A stretch of 64,000 nucleotides of DNA from Nocardia asteroides (GCA_019930625.1 CP082844.1:868001-932000); one strand, 5' to 3'. Shown: positions 25,176 through 34,327, counted from the first letter of the stretch. Made by a program: numbers and translations. Notes: a model not told the origin generated them from the sequence alone.

Positions 25176-25843
25176 ATGCATTCAATGTTTATCGCGCTGC
25201 AACACAAATCGGTCGTAAGGCGCTCATCGGTGCGCTGCCGGTGGTCGTGGCGACTACCTTCGCCGGTGCCGGAGCCGCATCGGCCACCAACTACGCCGAC
25301 CGGCAAGCGCAATTGGCCCAGGTGATTTCTGCGGCGCGCACGTCCGGGGACATCGGTTACCACACCACGGTGGCGCCCGACCTGAGCACGGTCTCCGCCA
25401 CGCTGGACGCGGGCACGTTCCAACTCGGCGAGACTTCGATCAGAATCGTGAACCAGGCGGGCGCGGCGGTCACCGAGCTTCCGCGCACGCTGGCGACGCC
25501 GTCCGGTACCACCATTGCCCTGGATGCCGAGGTATCCGAGGACGGCCGCACGCTGTCGGTGACTACACCTGAGGTTTCGGCCGAGACCGGCGCGGAGCTG
25601 AAGGACATCGCGACCAACCCGGGGGCGCAGTACCCGGATCCGGTCATGAACGGTGCAGCCGCGGGCGCGGGCGTCGGCGCGATCGCCGCCCTCATCACCT
25701 GCATTCCGACCCTGGCGGCCTTCGTCGTCGGTTACGCGCTGTGCGCCGTGGTCGGCGTGGTGACCACCGCCATCCTGGGTGCCGTGATCGGCGCGATCGT
25801 GGGTACGGTCGCGCCGGATGTCATTCCGCAGGTGCTGCCCTGA
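25176..25843 (+). pseudogene. Second DUF8020-like copy, frameshifted at the signal peptide
   Basis: From about 25176 the DNA is nearly identical to the gene at 22331, including the ATG-x-A-T-TCAATG start region. One base is missing (ATGTTTATC against ATGTTCTATC), so the original ATG is out of frame with the rest. The open frame for the body begins only at the GTG at 25241, giving 200 residues whose signal peptide has lost its basic n-region. From ATTFAGAGAASA onward the protein is intact and close to copy 1. It is either a pseudogene, a recently disabled gene, or a sequencing error. It is fused behind a truncated IS3 orfA. Confidence 0.7.
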
Positions 25844-25880
25844 CAATCAGCGATTGACCTGCTGAGCTGAAACGCGAAGA

Positions 25881-25909
25881 CGCTGCGGCGGAGACGATCC
25901 GCCGCAGCG
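25881..25909 (+). terminator. Terminator after the second DUF8020-like copy
   Basis: CGCTGCGGCGGA (25881-25892) and TCCGCCGCAGCG (25898-25909) form a perfect 12-bp stem with a 5-nt loop. It is the shortened counterpart of the 17-bp hairpin at 23034, which shows that the duplication included the terminator. Confidence 0.75.
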
Positions 25910-26083
25910 CCCTCCGGGTATCAACGTCGTGGCACATCTCGCTCCAATATTCGTTCTTCTGCGTCGCACTTTCGTTGAGAGGCAGCAATTCTCGGATCCG
26001 GTGGTTCGGTGCGTCGCTGCGGCCGACACTGGGCGGCACACGTCCGCCGTATCCGTGTGACCGAACGCACCATGGGAGACATC

Positions 26084-27292
26084 ATGACCGAGCCCGTCGC
26101 TCAGCTGCCTACCGCTGGCGAGTTGGTTTTCGATACCTTCGATAGGATCCGGCGGAGTGGACCGATCGTTCCGATCGAGCTGCCCGGCAATGTCGTGGCC
26201 TGGTTCGCCGTCAGCCACGAAGCGGTGAGCGAAGTCCTCGCCGGAGATGGCACCGTCTTGAGCAAGAATCCGCGCAACTGTCCTGCGCTGCAGGACGGCA
26301 CGATTCCAGCCGACTGGCCCTTGCGCGCGCTCACCGATATCGACCACATGATCAACATGGACGGTGCGGATCATCGACGGCTGCGGAGAACGGTCAGCCA
26401 GGCGTTCACCCCACGCAGGGTCGCCGCGCTCGAGCCCCGAATCCAGCAGATCGCCGCCGAGCTCCTCGACAAGATTCCCGACCACAAGACCGAAATCGAT
26501 CTCGCCTCCAGCTACACCACCCCCCTGCCGGTGCGAGTGATCGGCGAACTGTTCGGCGTACCGGCGTCCGAACAACAAGAATTCCGCATTTGGGCGTCCA
26601 CGGTCATGTCGTATCTGAGCACCGGCGACGAGATTCAGGCCGCGATGGCGGATATGCTCGGCTACCTCGCCGAACTCCTGCACCGCAAACGGCGCGCACC
26701 CGGCGACGACCTCACCTCCGCTCTGCTGGAGGCCAATGAATCGAACGGTTTGACCGACGACGAACTGGTCAACATGTTGTGGTTGGTGCTCATGGCCGGA
26801 CACGAAACCACCGTGCATCTGCTCGGCAACGCGGTGGTCACGCTGTGCACCCATCCCGAGCAGCTCGCCAAAGCCCAGGCCGAAGACCGGTGGAGGGACG
26901 TCGTGGAGGAGATGCTGCGCTTCCGCTCTTCGGTGGCCGCTATTCTCCCCACTCGGTATGCGATGCAGGACATCACCATCGCCGGCGTGGACATTCCCGC
27001 CGGAGCCATGGTGGGGTGGTATGGCGGCGTCGGGCGGGACCCGGAGCGCTATCCGGACGCCGGTACTTTCGACATCGACCGCGATCACCGAGACCAGCTG
27101 GCCTTCGGCCGGGGACCGCATGTCTGCCTCGGCGCTCATCTGGCCCGGCTGGAAAGCCACATCGCGTTGTCCACGCTGTTCAACCGGTTCCCGCGATTGA
27201 ACCTGGCTGGTGACGCCACCCAGATCTACGGCCCGAATTTCATCACCTGCGGCCCCCTCACACTTCCCGTGCTGCTCGAGCCCAGCGCGTAG
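26084..27292 (+). CDS. Cytochrome P450 (canonical actinobacterial type)
   Basis: This 402-aa soluble monooxygenase has all landmark motifs: I-helix AGHETT (238-243), K-helix E-M-L-R (276-279), and heme loop FGRGPHVCLG with Cys348. The N-terminal part (VLSKNPRNCPALQDG, INMDGADHRRLRRTVSQAFTP) is typical of actinobacterial CYP105/107-like enzymes. The substrate is unknown and no ferredoxin gene is adjacent. I chose the ATG at 26084, preceded by GGGAGAC; the ATG at 26072 would add four residues. A 13-bp hairpin follows at 27364. Confidence 0.9.
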   Translation: MTEPVAQLPTAGELVFDTFDRIRRSGPIVPIELPGNVVAWFAVSHEAVSEVLAGDGTVLSKNPRNCPALQDGTIPADWPLRALTDIDHMINMDGADHRRLRRTVSQAFTPRRVAALEPRIQQIAAELLDKIPDHKTEIDLASSYTTPLPVRVIGELFGVPASEQQEFRIWASTVMSYLSTGDEIQAAMADMLGYLAELLHRKRRAPGDDLTSALLEANESNGLTDDELVNMLWLVLMAGHETTVHLLGNAVVTLCTHPEQLAKAQAEDRWRDVVEEMLRFRSSVAAILPTRYAMQDITIAGVDIPAGAMVGWYGGVGRDPERYPDAGTFDIDRDHRDQLAFGRGPHVCLGAHLARLESHIALSTLFNRFPRLNLAGDATQIYGPNFITCGPLTLPVLLEPSA

Positions 27293-27363
27293 TGCGGAGT
27301 GAATTCGGCACCGCCGGGAACATTATCGAAACTCGATGCGTCCGTAGCCGACGCAGTGACGCC

Positions 27364-27396
27364 CGTGACCGACGCTGAGATCGAGCGTCGGTCACG
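27364..27396 (+). terminator. Terminator after the canonical P450 gene
   Basis: CGTGACCGACGCT (27364-27376) pairs perfectly with AGCGTCGGTCACG (27384-27396) around a 7-nt loop, 72 bp past the P450 stop and before the AraC regulator. Confidence 0.75.
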
Positions 27397-27517
27397 CCGA
27401 TCGTTCGCAGCGTTTCCCGCTGATCCCTTCCCACAGCGGGATATGCCGGACAGCTACAGACTTTCTCAGTGATGTTGAATTGTAAGTCCCGCATAACACA
27501 TCGGCCAAGGCGTCATC

Positions 27518-28747
27518 ATGATGTACACCGAGCTTGTTACGAAAGACATCGACGAGTGGGAAGCACTCAGCGACAGCTTTCTGCCGTCCGAGTCCCGGTA
27601 TCGTGATCCGCGCAACTGGTGGATCCGTGCCACCGTTCAGGACACTGTTGCTCACACTCTCCTGTGCTTCGACCAACGTAGCGAGCGTCTGGCCTGGCGG
27701 ACCCCGTCACACACCCGGCAGGGCGGCAAAGACTATTGGTTGGTCGTACCGCAGCGGGCTGTGGGGGGAGCCAACATCTTTGAAATGAATGACACGGTAA
27801 TGCGCGTAACTCCCGGTAGCGCAATGCTATTGAGCCCAGATCAGCCGTTTCGGTACTACATGCCACGCATGGTGACGAACGCGGTTCGCATACCGCGTGC
27901 TGATATCGACAATCGACTGTCGTCCGCCAGACCACCGCAAATGACGCTCGACATGGAATCGGGCCTGGGCCGGATCGTGCAGAGCATGATCCGCGCAACG
28001 CATGCCGGGCGATCCGACCTCGCAGACTGGGAATTCAACGCCGTCTGCGATCGAATCACTGAGCTGATCTGCTTGATGCTGCTCGGCGATATGGGCCCGC
28101 AACAACCCCATCTGGCTGAAACGGCCGCAGCCGTTCGACAGTACGTGCGGGAGCACGTCGGTGTCGGGGACTTGCGTCTGCCTGCGGTGGCATCGGCGCT
28201 GGGCTGGTCGCCCCGGCAGTTGCGGCTCGCCCTCCAGCAGAGCGGAACTACCTATCGGGACCTGCGGCAGGACGAGGCGTTGCGCGCCGCGCGCGACCTG
28301 CTCTCCCAACCGGGAAAGAACACGAGTGTCAGTGAAGTGGCTGCACGTTGCGGTTTTACGCAAACGTGGTTCTCCCAGGCGTTCAAGGCACGCTACGGCG
28401 AAACACCCCGAGATTTCCAGAGGCGCCGATGGAGGGAACTGATGTCGGGCCTCGACGGACCTCATCCAGCTGCGCACGAAACGCACCACGCAGCCGGGGT
28501 TCCACCGGCGACCGGGCGCCGTTATGCCACGATGCCGCCGCCCGCGTGCTCTCCGACATGGTCGGATCGGGTGGGCACCGCATTGACGGCCGCGCTCACC
28601 GATGGTACGCTCTCGCTGGCGGAGGCCGCCCGACTCCTCGAAGTCGGGCCACGGACGCTCCAACGCCGGTTGGCCGACGAAGGAACAACGTGGAGCCGCG
28701 AACTGCACCAGGCACGCCGGCGGTACCTCGACAACACCAAGGCATAG
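27518..28747 (+). CDS. AraC-family regulator with an extra C-terminal half-HTH
   Basis: This 409-aa protein has an N-terminal AraC-binding-like domain (about 1-190), a complete AraC DNA-binding domain (about 205-310; LPAVASALGWSPRQLRLALQQSGTTYRDL..., then VSEVAARCGFTQTWFSQAFKARYGETPRDFQRRR), and, after a proline/alanine linker, a second first-half HTH (about 365-405; LSLAEAARLLEVGPRTLQRRLADEGTTWSREL). The second half-domain may come from an internal duplication or from fusion to a neighbouring regulator's remnant. The target is unknown; the upstream P450 is the nearest candidate. The AraC fold usually activates transcription. Confidence 0.82.
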   Translation: MMYTELVTKDIDEWEALSDSFLPSESRYRDPRNWWIRATVQDTVAHTLLCFDQRSERLAWRTPSHTRQGGKDYWLVVPQRAVGGANIFEMNDTVMRVTPGSAMLLSPDQPFRYYMPRMVTNAVRIPRADIDNRLSSARPPQMTLDMESGLGRIVQSMIRATHAGRSDLADWEFNAVCDRITELICLMLLGDMGPQQPHLAETAAAVRQYVREHVGVGDLRLPAVASALGWSPRQLRLALQQSGTTYRDLRQDEALRAARDLLSQPGKNTSVSEVAARCGFTQTWFSQAFKARYGETPRDFQRRRWRELMSGLDGPHPAAHETHHAAGVPPATGRRYATMPPPACSPTWSDRVGTALTAALTDGTLSLAEAARLLEVGPRTLQRRLADEGTTWSRELHQARRRYLDNTKA

Positions 28748-28843
28748 GTCTCCCTGGGGACGCGCGCCCCTCAGCTGTGCGGGGACGAGCGGGCGCGCCG
28801 CGAGCGCGGCCGCGATGAGAGAGCAGAGAAACTCTCAGAGACA

Positions 28844-28879
28844 GCGAGGGCACGGACTCGGTGGAGTCCGTGCCCTCGC
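28844..28879 (-). terminator. Strong terminator after rpsN
   Basis: GCGAGGGCACGGACTC (28844-28859) and GAGTCCGTGCCCTCGC (28864-28879) form a perfect 16-bp stem with a GGTG tetraloop. It lies 38 bp past the rpsN stop on the minus strand. This would stop rplN-rplX-rplE-rpsN transcription before the accessory island and explains why the rpsH block needs its own promoter. Confidence 0.88.
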
Positions 28880-28917
28880 TATTCGGTTATCCGGGTGCGC
28901 TCACCAGGAGCGTCAGC

Positions 28918-29103
28918 TCACCAGGAGCTCTTGTGCACGCCCGGCAGCTCGCCCCGGTGCGCCATCTCGCGCAGGCAGACGCGGCAGAGGCCGAACTTGC
29001 GGTAGACCGCGTGCGGGCGACCGCACCGCTGGCAGCGGGTGTAGGCGCGGACCGCAAACTTGGGCTTGGCGTTGGCCTTGTTGACCAGTGCTTTCTTTGC
29101 CAT
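28918..29103 (-). CDS. rpsN: 30S ribosomal protein S14, zinc-binding type Z
   Basis: This 61-aa protein begins [16 protein letters not shown] and carries two CxxC pairs (C-Q-R-C and C-R-V-C), marking the zinc-containing short S14 form used as the main S14 in actinobacteria. The ATG at 29103 lies four bases past the rplE stop. Normally rpsH follows directly. Here a terminator and about 21 kb of other DNA follow. Confidence 0.95.
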   Translation of the reverse strand: MAKKALVNKANAKPKFAVRAYTRCQRCGRPHAVYRKFGLCRVCLREMAHRGELPGVHKSSW

Positions 29104-29107
29104 GTGC

Positions 29108-29671
29108 TCAGTTCTCCTTGAACGGGAAGCCGAGGTGCTTGAGCAGGGCACGGCCTTCTTCGTTGTTGGTCGCGGTGGTCACCACGGTGATGTCCATACC
29201 ACGCGGACGGTCGATGCGGTCCACGTCGATCTCGTGGAACATCGACTGCTCGCTCAGGCCGAACGTGTAGTTGCCGTTACCGTCGAACTGCTTCGGCGAC
29301 AGGCCGCGGAAGTCGCGGATACGGGGCAGCGCGATGGAGACCAGGCGGTCGAGGAACTCCCACATCCGGTCGCCGCGCAGGGTGACCTTGGCGCCGATCG
29401 GCATGCCCTCACGCAGCTTGAACTGCGCGATGGACTTGGTCGCCTTGCGGATCTGCGGCTTCTGGCCGGTGATCAGGGCCAGGTCCTCGACGGCGCCGTT
29501 GATCAGCTTCGCGTCGCGGGCGGCGTCGCCGACACCCATGTTGACGACGACCTTCACCACGCCCGGGATCTGCATCACGTTGGCGTAGCCGAATTCCTTG
29601 TTCAGCGCGTCCTTGATCTCTTCGCGGTAGCGCTGCTTCAGCCGGGGCTGCACTTTTTCCGTCGTGGTCAT
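29108..29671 (-). CDS. rplE: 50S ribosomal protein L5
   Basis: This 187-aa 5S-rRNA-binding protein has [27 protein letters not shown] at the N-terminus, [15 protein letters not shown], and [25 protein letters not shown] typical of L5. Its start lies one base past the rplX stop, and rpsN starts four bases past its stop. Confidence 0.96.
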   Translation of the reverse strand: MTTTEKVQPRLKQRYREEIKDALNKEFGYANVMQIPGVVKVVVNMGVGDAARDAKLINGAVEDLALITGQKPQIRKATKSIAQFKLREGMPIGAKVTLRGDRMWEFLDRLVSIALPRIRDFRGLSPKQFDGNGNYTFGLSEQSMFHEIDVDRIDRPRGMDITVVTTATNNEEGRALLKHLGFPFKEN

Positions 29672-29672
29672 A

Positions 29673-29990
29673 TCAGATGTCCTTCCCGTTCTTACGGGAG
29701 ATCCGGACCCGCTTGCCGCTCTCCTCGTCGGTCCGGTAGCCGATACGGGCCGGCTTGCCGTCGGAGTCGACGACCATCACGTTCGAGACGTGGATGGGGG
29801 CTTCCTGGGTCACGATGCCGCCCGAGGAGGCGCCGCGCTGGTTGGCGGAGTTCGCGACGTGCTTCTTGATCCGGTTCACGCCCTCGACGAGGACCCGGTT
29901 CTCCTTGGGGTAGGCCTGGATGACCTTGCCCTTGGCGCCCTTGTCCTTGCCCGAGATGACGAGCACGGTGTCACCCTTGTGCACCTTCAT
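29673..29990 (-). CDS. rplX: 50S ribosomal protein L24
   Basis: This 105-aa protein has the KOW motif [22 protein letters not shown] at the N-terminus, followed by [17 protein letters not shown]24 initiates assembly of the large subunit. It starts one base past the rplN stop and ends one base before the rplE start. Confidence 0.96.
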   Translation of the reverse strand: MKVHKGDTVLVISGKDKGAKGKVIQAYPKENRVLVEGVNRIKKHVANSANQRGASSGGIVTQEAPIHVSNVMVVDSDGKPARIGYRTDEESGKRVRISRKNGKDI

Positions 29991-29991
29991 G

Positions 29992-30360
29992 TCAGAGCAC
30001 CTCCGGAGCCAGCGACACGATCTTCATGAACTTCTTGTCGCGCAGTTCGCGGCCGACCGGGCCGAAGATGCGAGTGCCGCGCGGGTCGTTGTCCGCCTTG
30101 ATGAGCACGGCCGCGTTCTCGTCGAACTTGATGTAGGAACCATCCGGACGACGGCGCTCCTTGGTGGTGCGCACGACGACGGCCTTGACGACGTCACCCC
30201 GCTTCACGTTGCCGCCGGGGATGGCGTCCTTCACGGTAGCGACGATGATGTCGCCGATACCGGCATAGCGACGCGACGAACCGCCGAGAACGCGGATGCA
30301 GAGAATCTCCTTCGCACCCGTGTTGTCGGCGACGCGCAGTCGCGACTCCTGCTGAATCAC
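29992..30360 (-). CDS. rplN: 50S ribosomal protein L14
   Basis: This 122-aa protein begins [19 protein letters not shown] and ends in [22 protein letters not shown], both diagnostic for L14. It is the first gene of the upstream block. GGAGG is visible 6-10 bp before the ATG. The 366-bp gap to the divergent peptidase gene (30361-30726) holds the promoter-like element at 30528. Confidence 0.96.
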   Translation of the reverse strand: MIQQESRLRVADNTGAKEILCIRVLGGSSRRYAGIGDIIVATVKDAIPGGNVKRGDVVKAVVVRTTKERRRPDGSYIKFDENAAVLIKADNDPRGTRIFGPVGRELRDKKFMKIVSLAPEVL

Positions 30361-30527
30361 TTCAGCGTCCTCCTTGACCTGGACGTATGTGCACGCCGGA
30401 TTGCCGACCCGACGGGCATGGTCGGTTGCCCTCCGGACGCGCGCCTGCCAGCGGTTTTCTCGGTTCGAGCAAGAAACGCGGAACCAACCACTGGGGGTTC
30501 ACTGCCGGATTGCGGGCACAGCTCCCG

Positions 30528-30547
30528 CAGGCAACCGGTCTAGTGTA
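30528..30547 (-). promoter_or_regulatory. Putative promoter of the rplN-rpsN block
   Basis: The minus strand reads TACACTAGACCGGTTGCCTG, matching the element upstream of rpsH at 19 of 20 positions. TACACT is a plausible -10, with TTGGGA about 18 bp upstream as a -35. The transcript leader would be about 175-180 nt, long enough for regulation. Confidence 0.55.
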
Positions 30548-30726
30548 TGGGAATCCGCAGGTCGTTCCCAAATCGGGGGCGCGACCGGGCAGCCCGCGGG
30601 CCACACACACACACAACGGCGCCCGTGCCCGAATCCGGGCTGGACCGGCGCCGCGCCGGTAGCCTCGTGTCCTGCAAGGCTGCCTTCGTACATCTGCGGC
30701 AACGCCGCGTCGGGGAGAGGATTCTC

Positions 30727-32775
30727 GTGACATCTACCGGTCGTCCAGGGAAGCTGGATCGTCGTGCCTTCCTGATCGCACTCGGAGCGGTGCCCGCCGC
30801 CGCCGCGCTGGTCGCGTGCTCGAACGAGGCCGAGCCCGCGAGCCGGACGCTCACCGGCGTCGATCTCGCCGGAGCGGACGAGACGATCCGGCCGCAGGAC
30901 GACCTGTACCGGCACGTCAACGGGAAGTGGCTGCGGGAATACCAGCTGCCGCCGGACAAGGTCGCCTTCGGCTCCACGAGCGAGGCGGCCGAGCGCACAC
31001 AGCAGCAGCTGCGGGAGATCATCGACGGTATCCGGGATCCGGAGCCCGGCTCGGAAGCGCAGCAGATCAAGGACCTCTACGACGCGCGCCTGGACTGGGA
31101 CGAGATCGAACGGCTCGGCGTCACCCCGCTGGCGGCGTTGTTCGCCAAGATCGACGGAGCCGCCACCAAGCCGGACCTGGCGAAGGTGATGGCCGAATTG
31201 CCGATCGGCGGTCTGATCGGGCTCGGCATCGGCGTCGACCGGAAGAATTCCGACGCCTACATCCCCTCCGTCGGCCAATCCGGCCTCGGACTCGGCGAGC
31301 AGTACTACCGGAAGCCGGAGTACGGCGAGGTGCTCGCGCAGTACCGAACCTTCCTCGAGCGCATCGCGGCGGGCGCGGGGTGGGCCGATCCGGCCGGAAT
31401 CGCCCAGCGGGTGTTCGACCTGGAGAAGCGGATCGCATCCGCGCACTGGGACAACGTGCGCAACCGCGACACCGACGCGACCTACAACTTGTACAGCTGG
31501 GCCGATATGACCGCGCTCGCCCCGGGCTTCGACTGGGATCCGTGGCTGGCCGGGAACACCGACCGCCCGCGCGAGCTGTTCGCGACGATGGTGGTCAACC
31601 AGCCGTCCTTCATCACGGCGGCGGGCCAGTTGTGGACCGAGGTAGATATCGCGACGTGGCGGGACTACCTCCGGCTGTACGTGCTGCGGGAGTTTGCCCC
31701 CTACCTTCCCAAGGCCATCAACGACGCCAACTTCGATTTCAAAGGAAAGGTGCTCAACGGGCAGGACGAGCGCCCGGAACGCTGGAAGTACGGCGTCGGG
31801 ATCGTCGACGACAAGCTCGGCGAGCAGCTCGGGAAACTGTACGTGGCCGAGCACTTCCCGCCCGACGCCAAGGAACGGGCCAAGGAGATGCTGGCCGACG
31901 TGATCGCCGCCTATCGGGAGAACTTCACCAATTCGACCTGGATGTCGCCCGCGACCAGGACGGCGTCGCTGGAGAAGCTGGACAAGATCGATCCCAAGAT
32001 CGGCTACCCGGACAAGTGGGTCGACTACTCCAAGCTGAAGATCACCAAGGGCAAGCTGATCGAGTCCTTGCTCGCCATCAACGATTTCGAGGTCAAGCGA
32101 GCGTTCGCGCGCCTTGGCACCCCGGTCGACAAGACCGAATGGGGCATGTCGCCGCAAACGGTGAACGCGTACTACTCGGCGACCTCCAATCAGATCGTCT
32201 TCCCGGCCGCCTATCTCCAGCCGCCCTTCTTCGACAAAGACGCCCTGCCCGCGGTCAATTTCGGCGCTGTCGGGTCGACCATCGGACACGAGATCGGTCA
32301 CGGCTTCGACGACCAGGGTTCCAAGTACGACGGGGACGGCAATCGCCGCGACTGGTGGACACCCGAGGACCGCGCCGCGTTCGACGCCAAGGCCAAGCAA
32401 CTGGTCGAGCAGTACAACGTGCTGGTGCCGGAGGGCCTCGAGCCGAGTCAGCACGTCAACGGCGAGCTCACCGTCGGGGAGAACCTCGCCGATGTCCGTG
32501 GGCTGCAGATCACGCTGGCCGCCTTCCGCATCGCGGAGAAACGCCGCGGTATCGACAACCCCGACTACCGCACCATGTTCCTGTCCTGGGCCCGCAGCTG
32601 GCGGGAGAAGCAGACCAAGGAACTGACGGTCCGCTACCTCGCCGCCGACACCCACTCCCCCGCGGAATTCCGCTGCAACCAGGTCGTCCGGAACCTCGCG
32701 GAGTTCTACGAGACTTTTGAGGTGAAGGAAGGCGACAAGCTGTTCCTGCCGGCCGATCAGCGCGTCACCTTCTGA
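30727..32775 (+). CDS. M13-family zinc metallopeptidase lipoprotein (PepO-like)
   Basis: This 682-aa peptidase has the M13/neprilysin zinc site HEIGH at residues 521-525 followed by GFDDQGSKYDGDGNRRDWW, and the third ligand E585 in GENLAD. The substrate-positioning NAYYS motif lies upstream of the zinc site. The N-terminus has KLDRRAFLIAL (a Tat-like RR) and the lipobox LVAC with Cys31, so it is probably an exported lipoprotein, which is less common in bacterial M13 enzymes. It cleaves oligopeptides outside the membrane (family knowledge). The GTG at 30727 has GGGGAGAGGA upstream. Its 3' end overlaps the convergent AbiEi-like gene by 19 bp. Confidence 0.9.
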   Translation: MTSTGRPGKLDRRAFLIALGAVPAAAALVACSNEAEPASRTLTGVDLAGADETIRPQDDLYRHVNGKWLREYQLPPDKVAFGSTSEAAERTQQQLREIIDGIRDPEPGSEAQQIKDLYDARLDWDEIERLGVTPLAALFAKIDGAATKPDLAKVMAELPIGGLIGLGIGVDRKNSDAYIPSVGQSGLGLGEQYYRKPEYGEVLAQYRTFLERIAAGAGWADPAGIAQRVFDLEKRIASAHWDNVRNRDTDATYNLYSWADMTALAPGFDWDPWLAGNTDRPRELFATMVVNQPSFITAAGQLWTEVDIATWRDYLRLYVLREFAPYLPKAINDANFDFKGKVLNGQDERPERWKYGVGIVDDKLGEQLGKLYVAEHFPPDAKERAKEMLADVIAAYRENFTNSTWMSPATRTASLEKLDKIDPKIGYPDKWVDYSKLKITKGKLIESLLAINDFEVKRAFARLGTPVDKTEWGMSPQTVNAYYSATSNQIVFPAAYLQPPFFDKDALPAVNFGAVGSTIGHEIGHGFDDQGSKYDGDGNRRDWWTPEDRAAFDAKAKQLVEQYNVLVPEGLEPSQHVNGELTVGENLADVRGLQITLAAFRIAEKRRGIDNPDYRTMFLSWARSWREKQTKELTVRYLAADTHSPAEFRCNQVVRNLAEFYETFEVKEGDKLFLPADQRVTF

Positions 32776-33533
32776 TTCAAAGGCGTGGCAGCCGCGGGCG
32801 CGGGGCGAACCCGCGCCCAGCGGGATGCCGGCCGGCGGCCCGGACGAATTCGCGGCGCCCACGGCTCTGGACCGACGTCCGGAACCCGGGCCGTCGGAAC
32901 CGGTTCTCGGTCCCCGGCGCGCATGAGCTCGAGCGTCGGTCCAGCGGACCACCCGACGTCGGCCGACATGCCGCGTGCGGCGGTCGCGATCAATTCGGCT
33001 GCCTGCCGTCGACCACGCCGACCCACGTGCTTGTCGAGTTCGACGGCTAGCGCGGCGGGTGGGATTCCCCTGCGCAGCGCCGCGTGCAGCGTTGCCAGCG
33101 CGTCCATCCGGGGCAGTGTGCGAGCGAGGTCGACGGCGGTACGGACGGCGTTGGTGGCGACGGTCCCGCGCACCAGTTCCAATTCCGCCGGATCGACTCG
33201 CTCGCGATGCACGACGAGCCGACGCGAGCGCGAGGCCCGTATGCCCAGCACGTCGGTCGGCCGATCGTCCAAGACGGCGAACCCGTGCAGCTCGGCGGCG
33301 GTGTGGTAGGCGGCAACCAGGGATTCCAGCCCCAAGGACAACCGCGCGGCCTCGACCCGCAGGCCGGGTGACGCCGGGGTAGCCGCCTCGCGGTACACCC
33401 CACGGAATACCCGCACCCACTCACCACTATCGATCCGGGCGCGCAGTTCGGCGCGGCTGTACTCGAGCTGTATCTGCATCGCGGTGAACACCCCGAACTG
33501 CTTGTCCCGCAATTGCTCCAAGCCTGGTCGCAT
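32757..33533 (-). CDS. AbiEi-like / DUF559-type protein with a decayed C-terminus
   Basis: This 258-aa protein has an N-terminal winged-helix-like module (FTAMQIQLEYSRAELRARIDSGEWVRVFRGVYR) and the middle domain seen in many actinobacterial AbiEi-type antitoxin/DUF559 proteins (AAYHTAAELHGF, LVVHRE, TNAVRTAVDLARTLP). From about residue 190 the usual C-terminal nuclease-like domain is missing. The frame instead reads proline/arginine-rich sequence into the end of the peptidase gene, with a 19-bp antisense overlap. It looks truncated. No partner toxin gene is adjacent. Function is uncertain. Confidence 0.6.
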   Translation of the reverse strand: MRPGLEQLRDKQFGVFTAMQIQLEYSRAELRARIDSGEWVRVFRGVYREAATPASPGLRVEAARLSLGLESLVAAYHTAAELHGFAVLDDRPTDVLGIRASRSRRLVVHRERVDPAELELVRGTVATNAVRTAVDLARTLPRMDALATLHAALRRGIPPAALAVELDKHVGRRGRRQAAELIATAARGMSADVGWSAGPTLELMRAGDREPVPTARVPDVGPEPWAPRIRPGRRPASRWARVRPAPAAATPLNQKVTR

Positions 33534-33852
33534 ACGCCGAGCATGCCTCGCGGCTCAACCACGAGATCGTGGCCCACCAGCTGATTTCCCAACCCTGTGC
33601 ACAACCGTCACAGGTGTGGACAACTCGGTGAACGCAGCGGAACGGTGGACCCATAGGGAACTCGGATGAGCCGTCCGAGGTCATGTCCATCGGCCTGCGC
33701 CACGACACCCGCCAGGAGCCCGTCGCGGCGGGCGATCCTGCCGCCGCGGTTCCCGCCAGGCGAGGCGTGGCGGGACGGGTCCGCCGCGGGCCGATCAGCG
33801 CGACGTCCGATTACCGCCGGTCATGCTCGCGCCGAACCACCAGACTGACCGC

Positions 33853-34287
33853 ATGACCACGACCGACCCGATGACCGTGCTGACGGGGATGTACGCGGCC
33901 GAAGCGGAGTACCTGGCGGCAGGAGGACCGGGCAGCGCCTCATTCGCGCTGCTCGTTCCCTTCTTCCACCCTTCGGTGGTGCTGCATCAGGCCGAGAGCC
34001 TGCCGTATGGCGGAACCTGGCGCGGCCACGACGGCATGGAGCGGTTCTTCCGCGCGATGAGTGCGACCTGGGAGGTTTTCGACCTGCTCGCGCAACGATT
34101 CCTGGCGACCGGCGAAACCGCCGTGGTACACACCGAGATACGCGCACGGGCACGCGCGACGGGCCGAGAGATCAACTTCCCGATCCTGCAGACGATCGGG
34201 TTCACGGACGGCCGCATCGCCGAGGTGCGTCCCTTCTATTGGGATACCACCGCCGTCGCAGCCGCTTGTGACGAATCCGCACCATAG
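33853..34287 (+). CDS. SnoaL-like / NTF2-fold protein
   Basis: This 144-aa protein has the pattern of a small NTF2-fold (SnoaL, ketosteroid-isomerase-like) domain: an N-terminal helix LTGMYAAEAEYLAAGG, FFHPSVVLHQAE, WRGHDGMERFFRAM, and a C-terminal strand series ending IGFTDGRIAEVRPFYWDT. Members bind small hydrophobic ligands or act as cyclases/isomerases; no specific substrate is indicated. I chose the ATG at 33853 rather than upstream in-frame codons because the domain begins there. Upstream, 33534-33852 holds no supported gene. Confidence 0.75.
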   Translation: MTTTDPMTVLTGMYAAEAEYLAAGGPGSASFALLVPFFHPSVVLHQAESLPYGGTWRGHDGMERFFRAMSATWEVFDLLAQRFLATGETAVVHTEIRARARATGREINFPILQTIGFTDGRIAEVRPFYWDTTAVAAACDESAP

Positions 34288-34327
34288 CCGACCACCGCTA
34301 CAGGCTTCGGCCATTGGCGAGCGCCTA

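Noticed and set aside
30499..33420. Very long (973-codon) minus-strand open frame opposite the M13 peptidase
   Set aside because: It is the antisense shadow of a high-GC gene. The plus-strand frame has a complete zinc peptidase signature and a signal peptide, while the antisense translation is repetitive Arg/Gly/Val without motifs.
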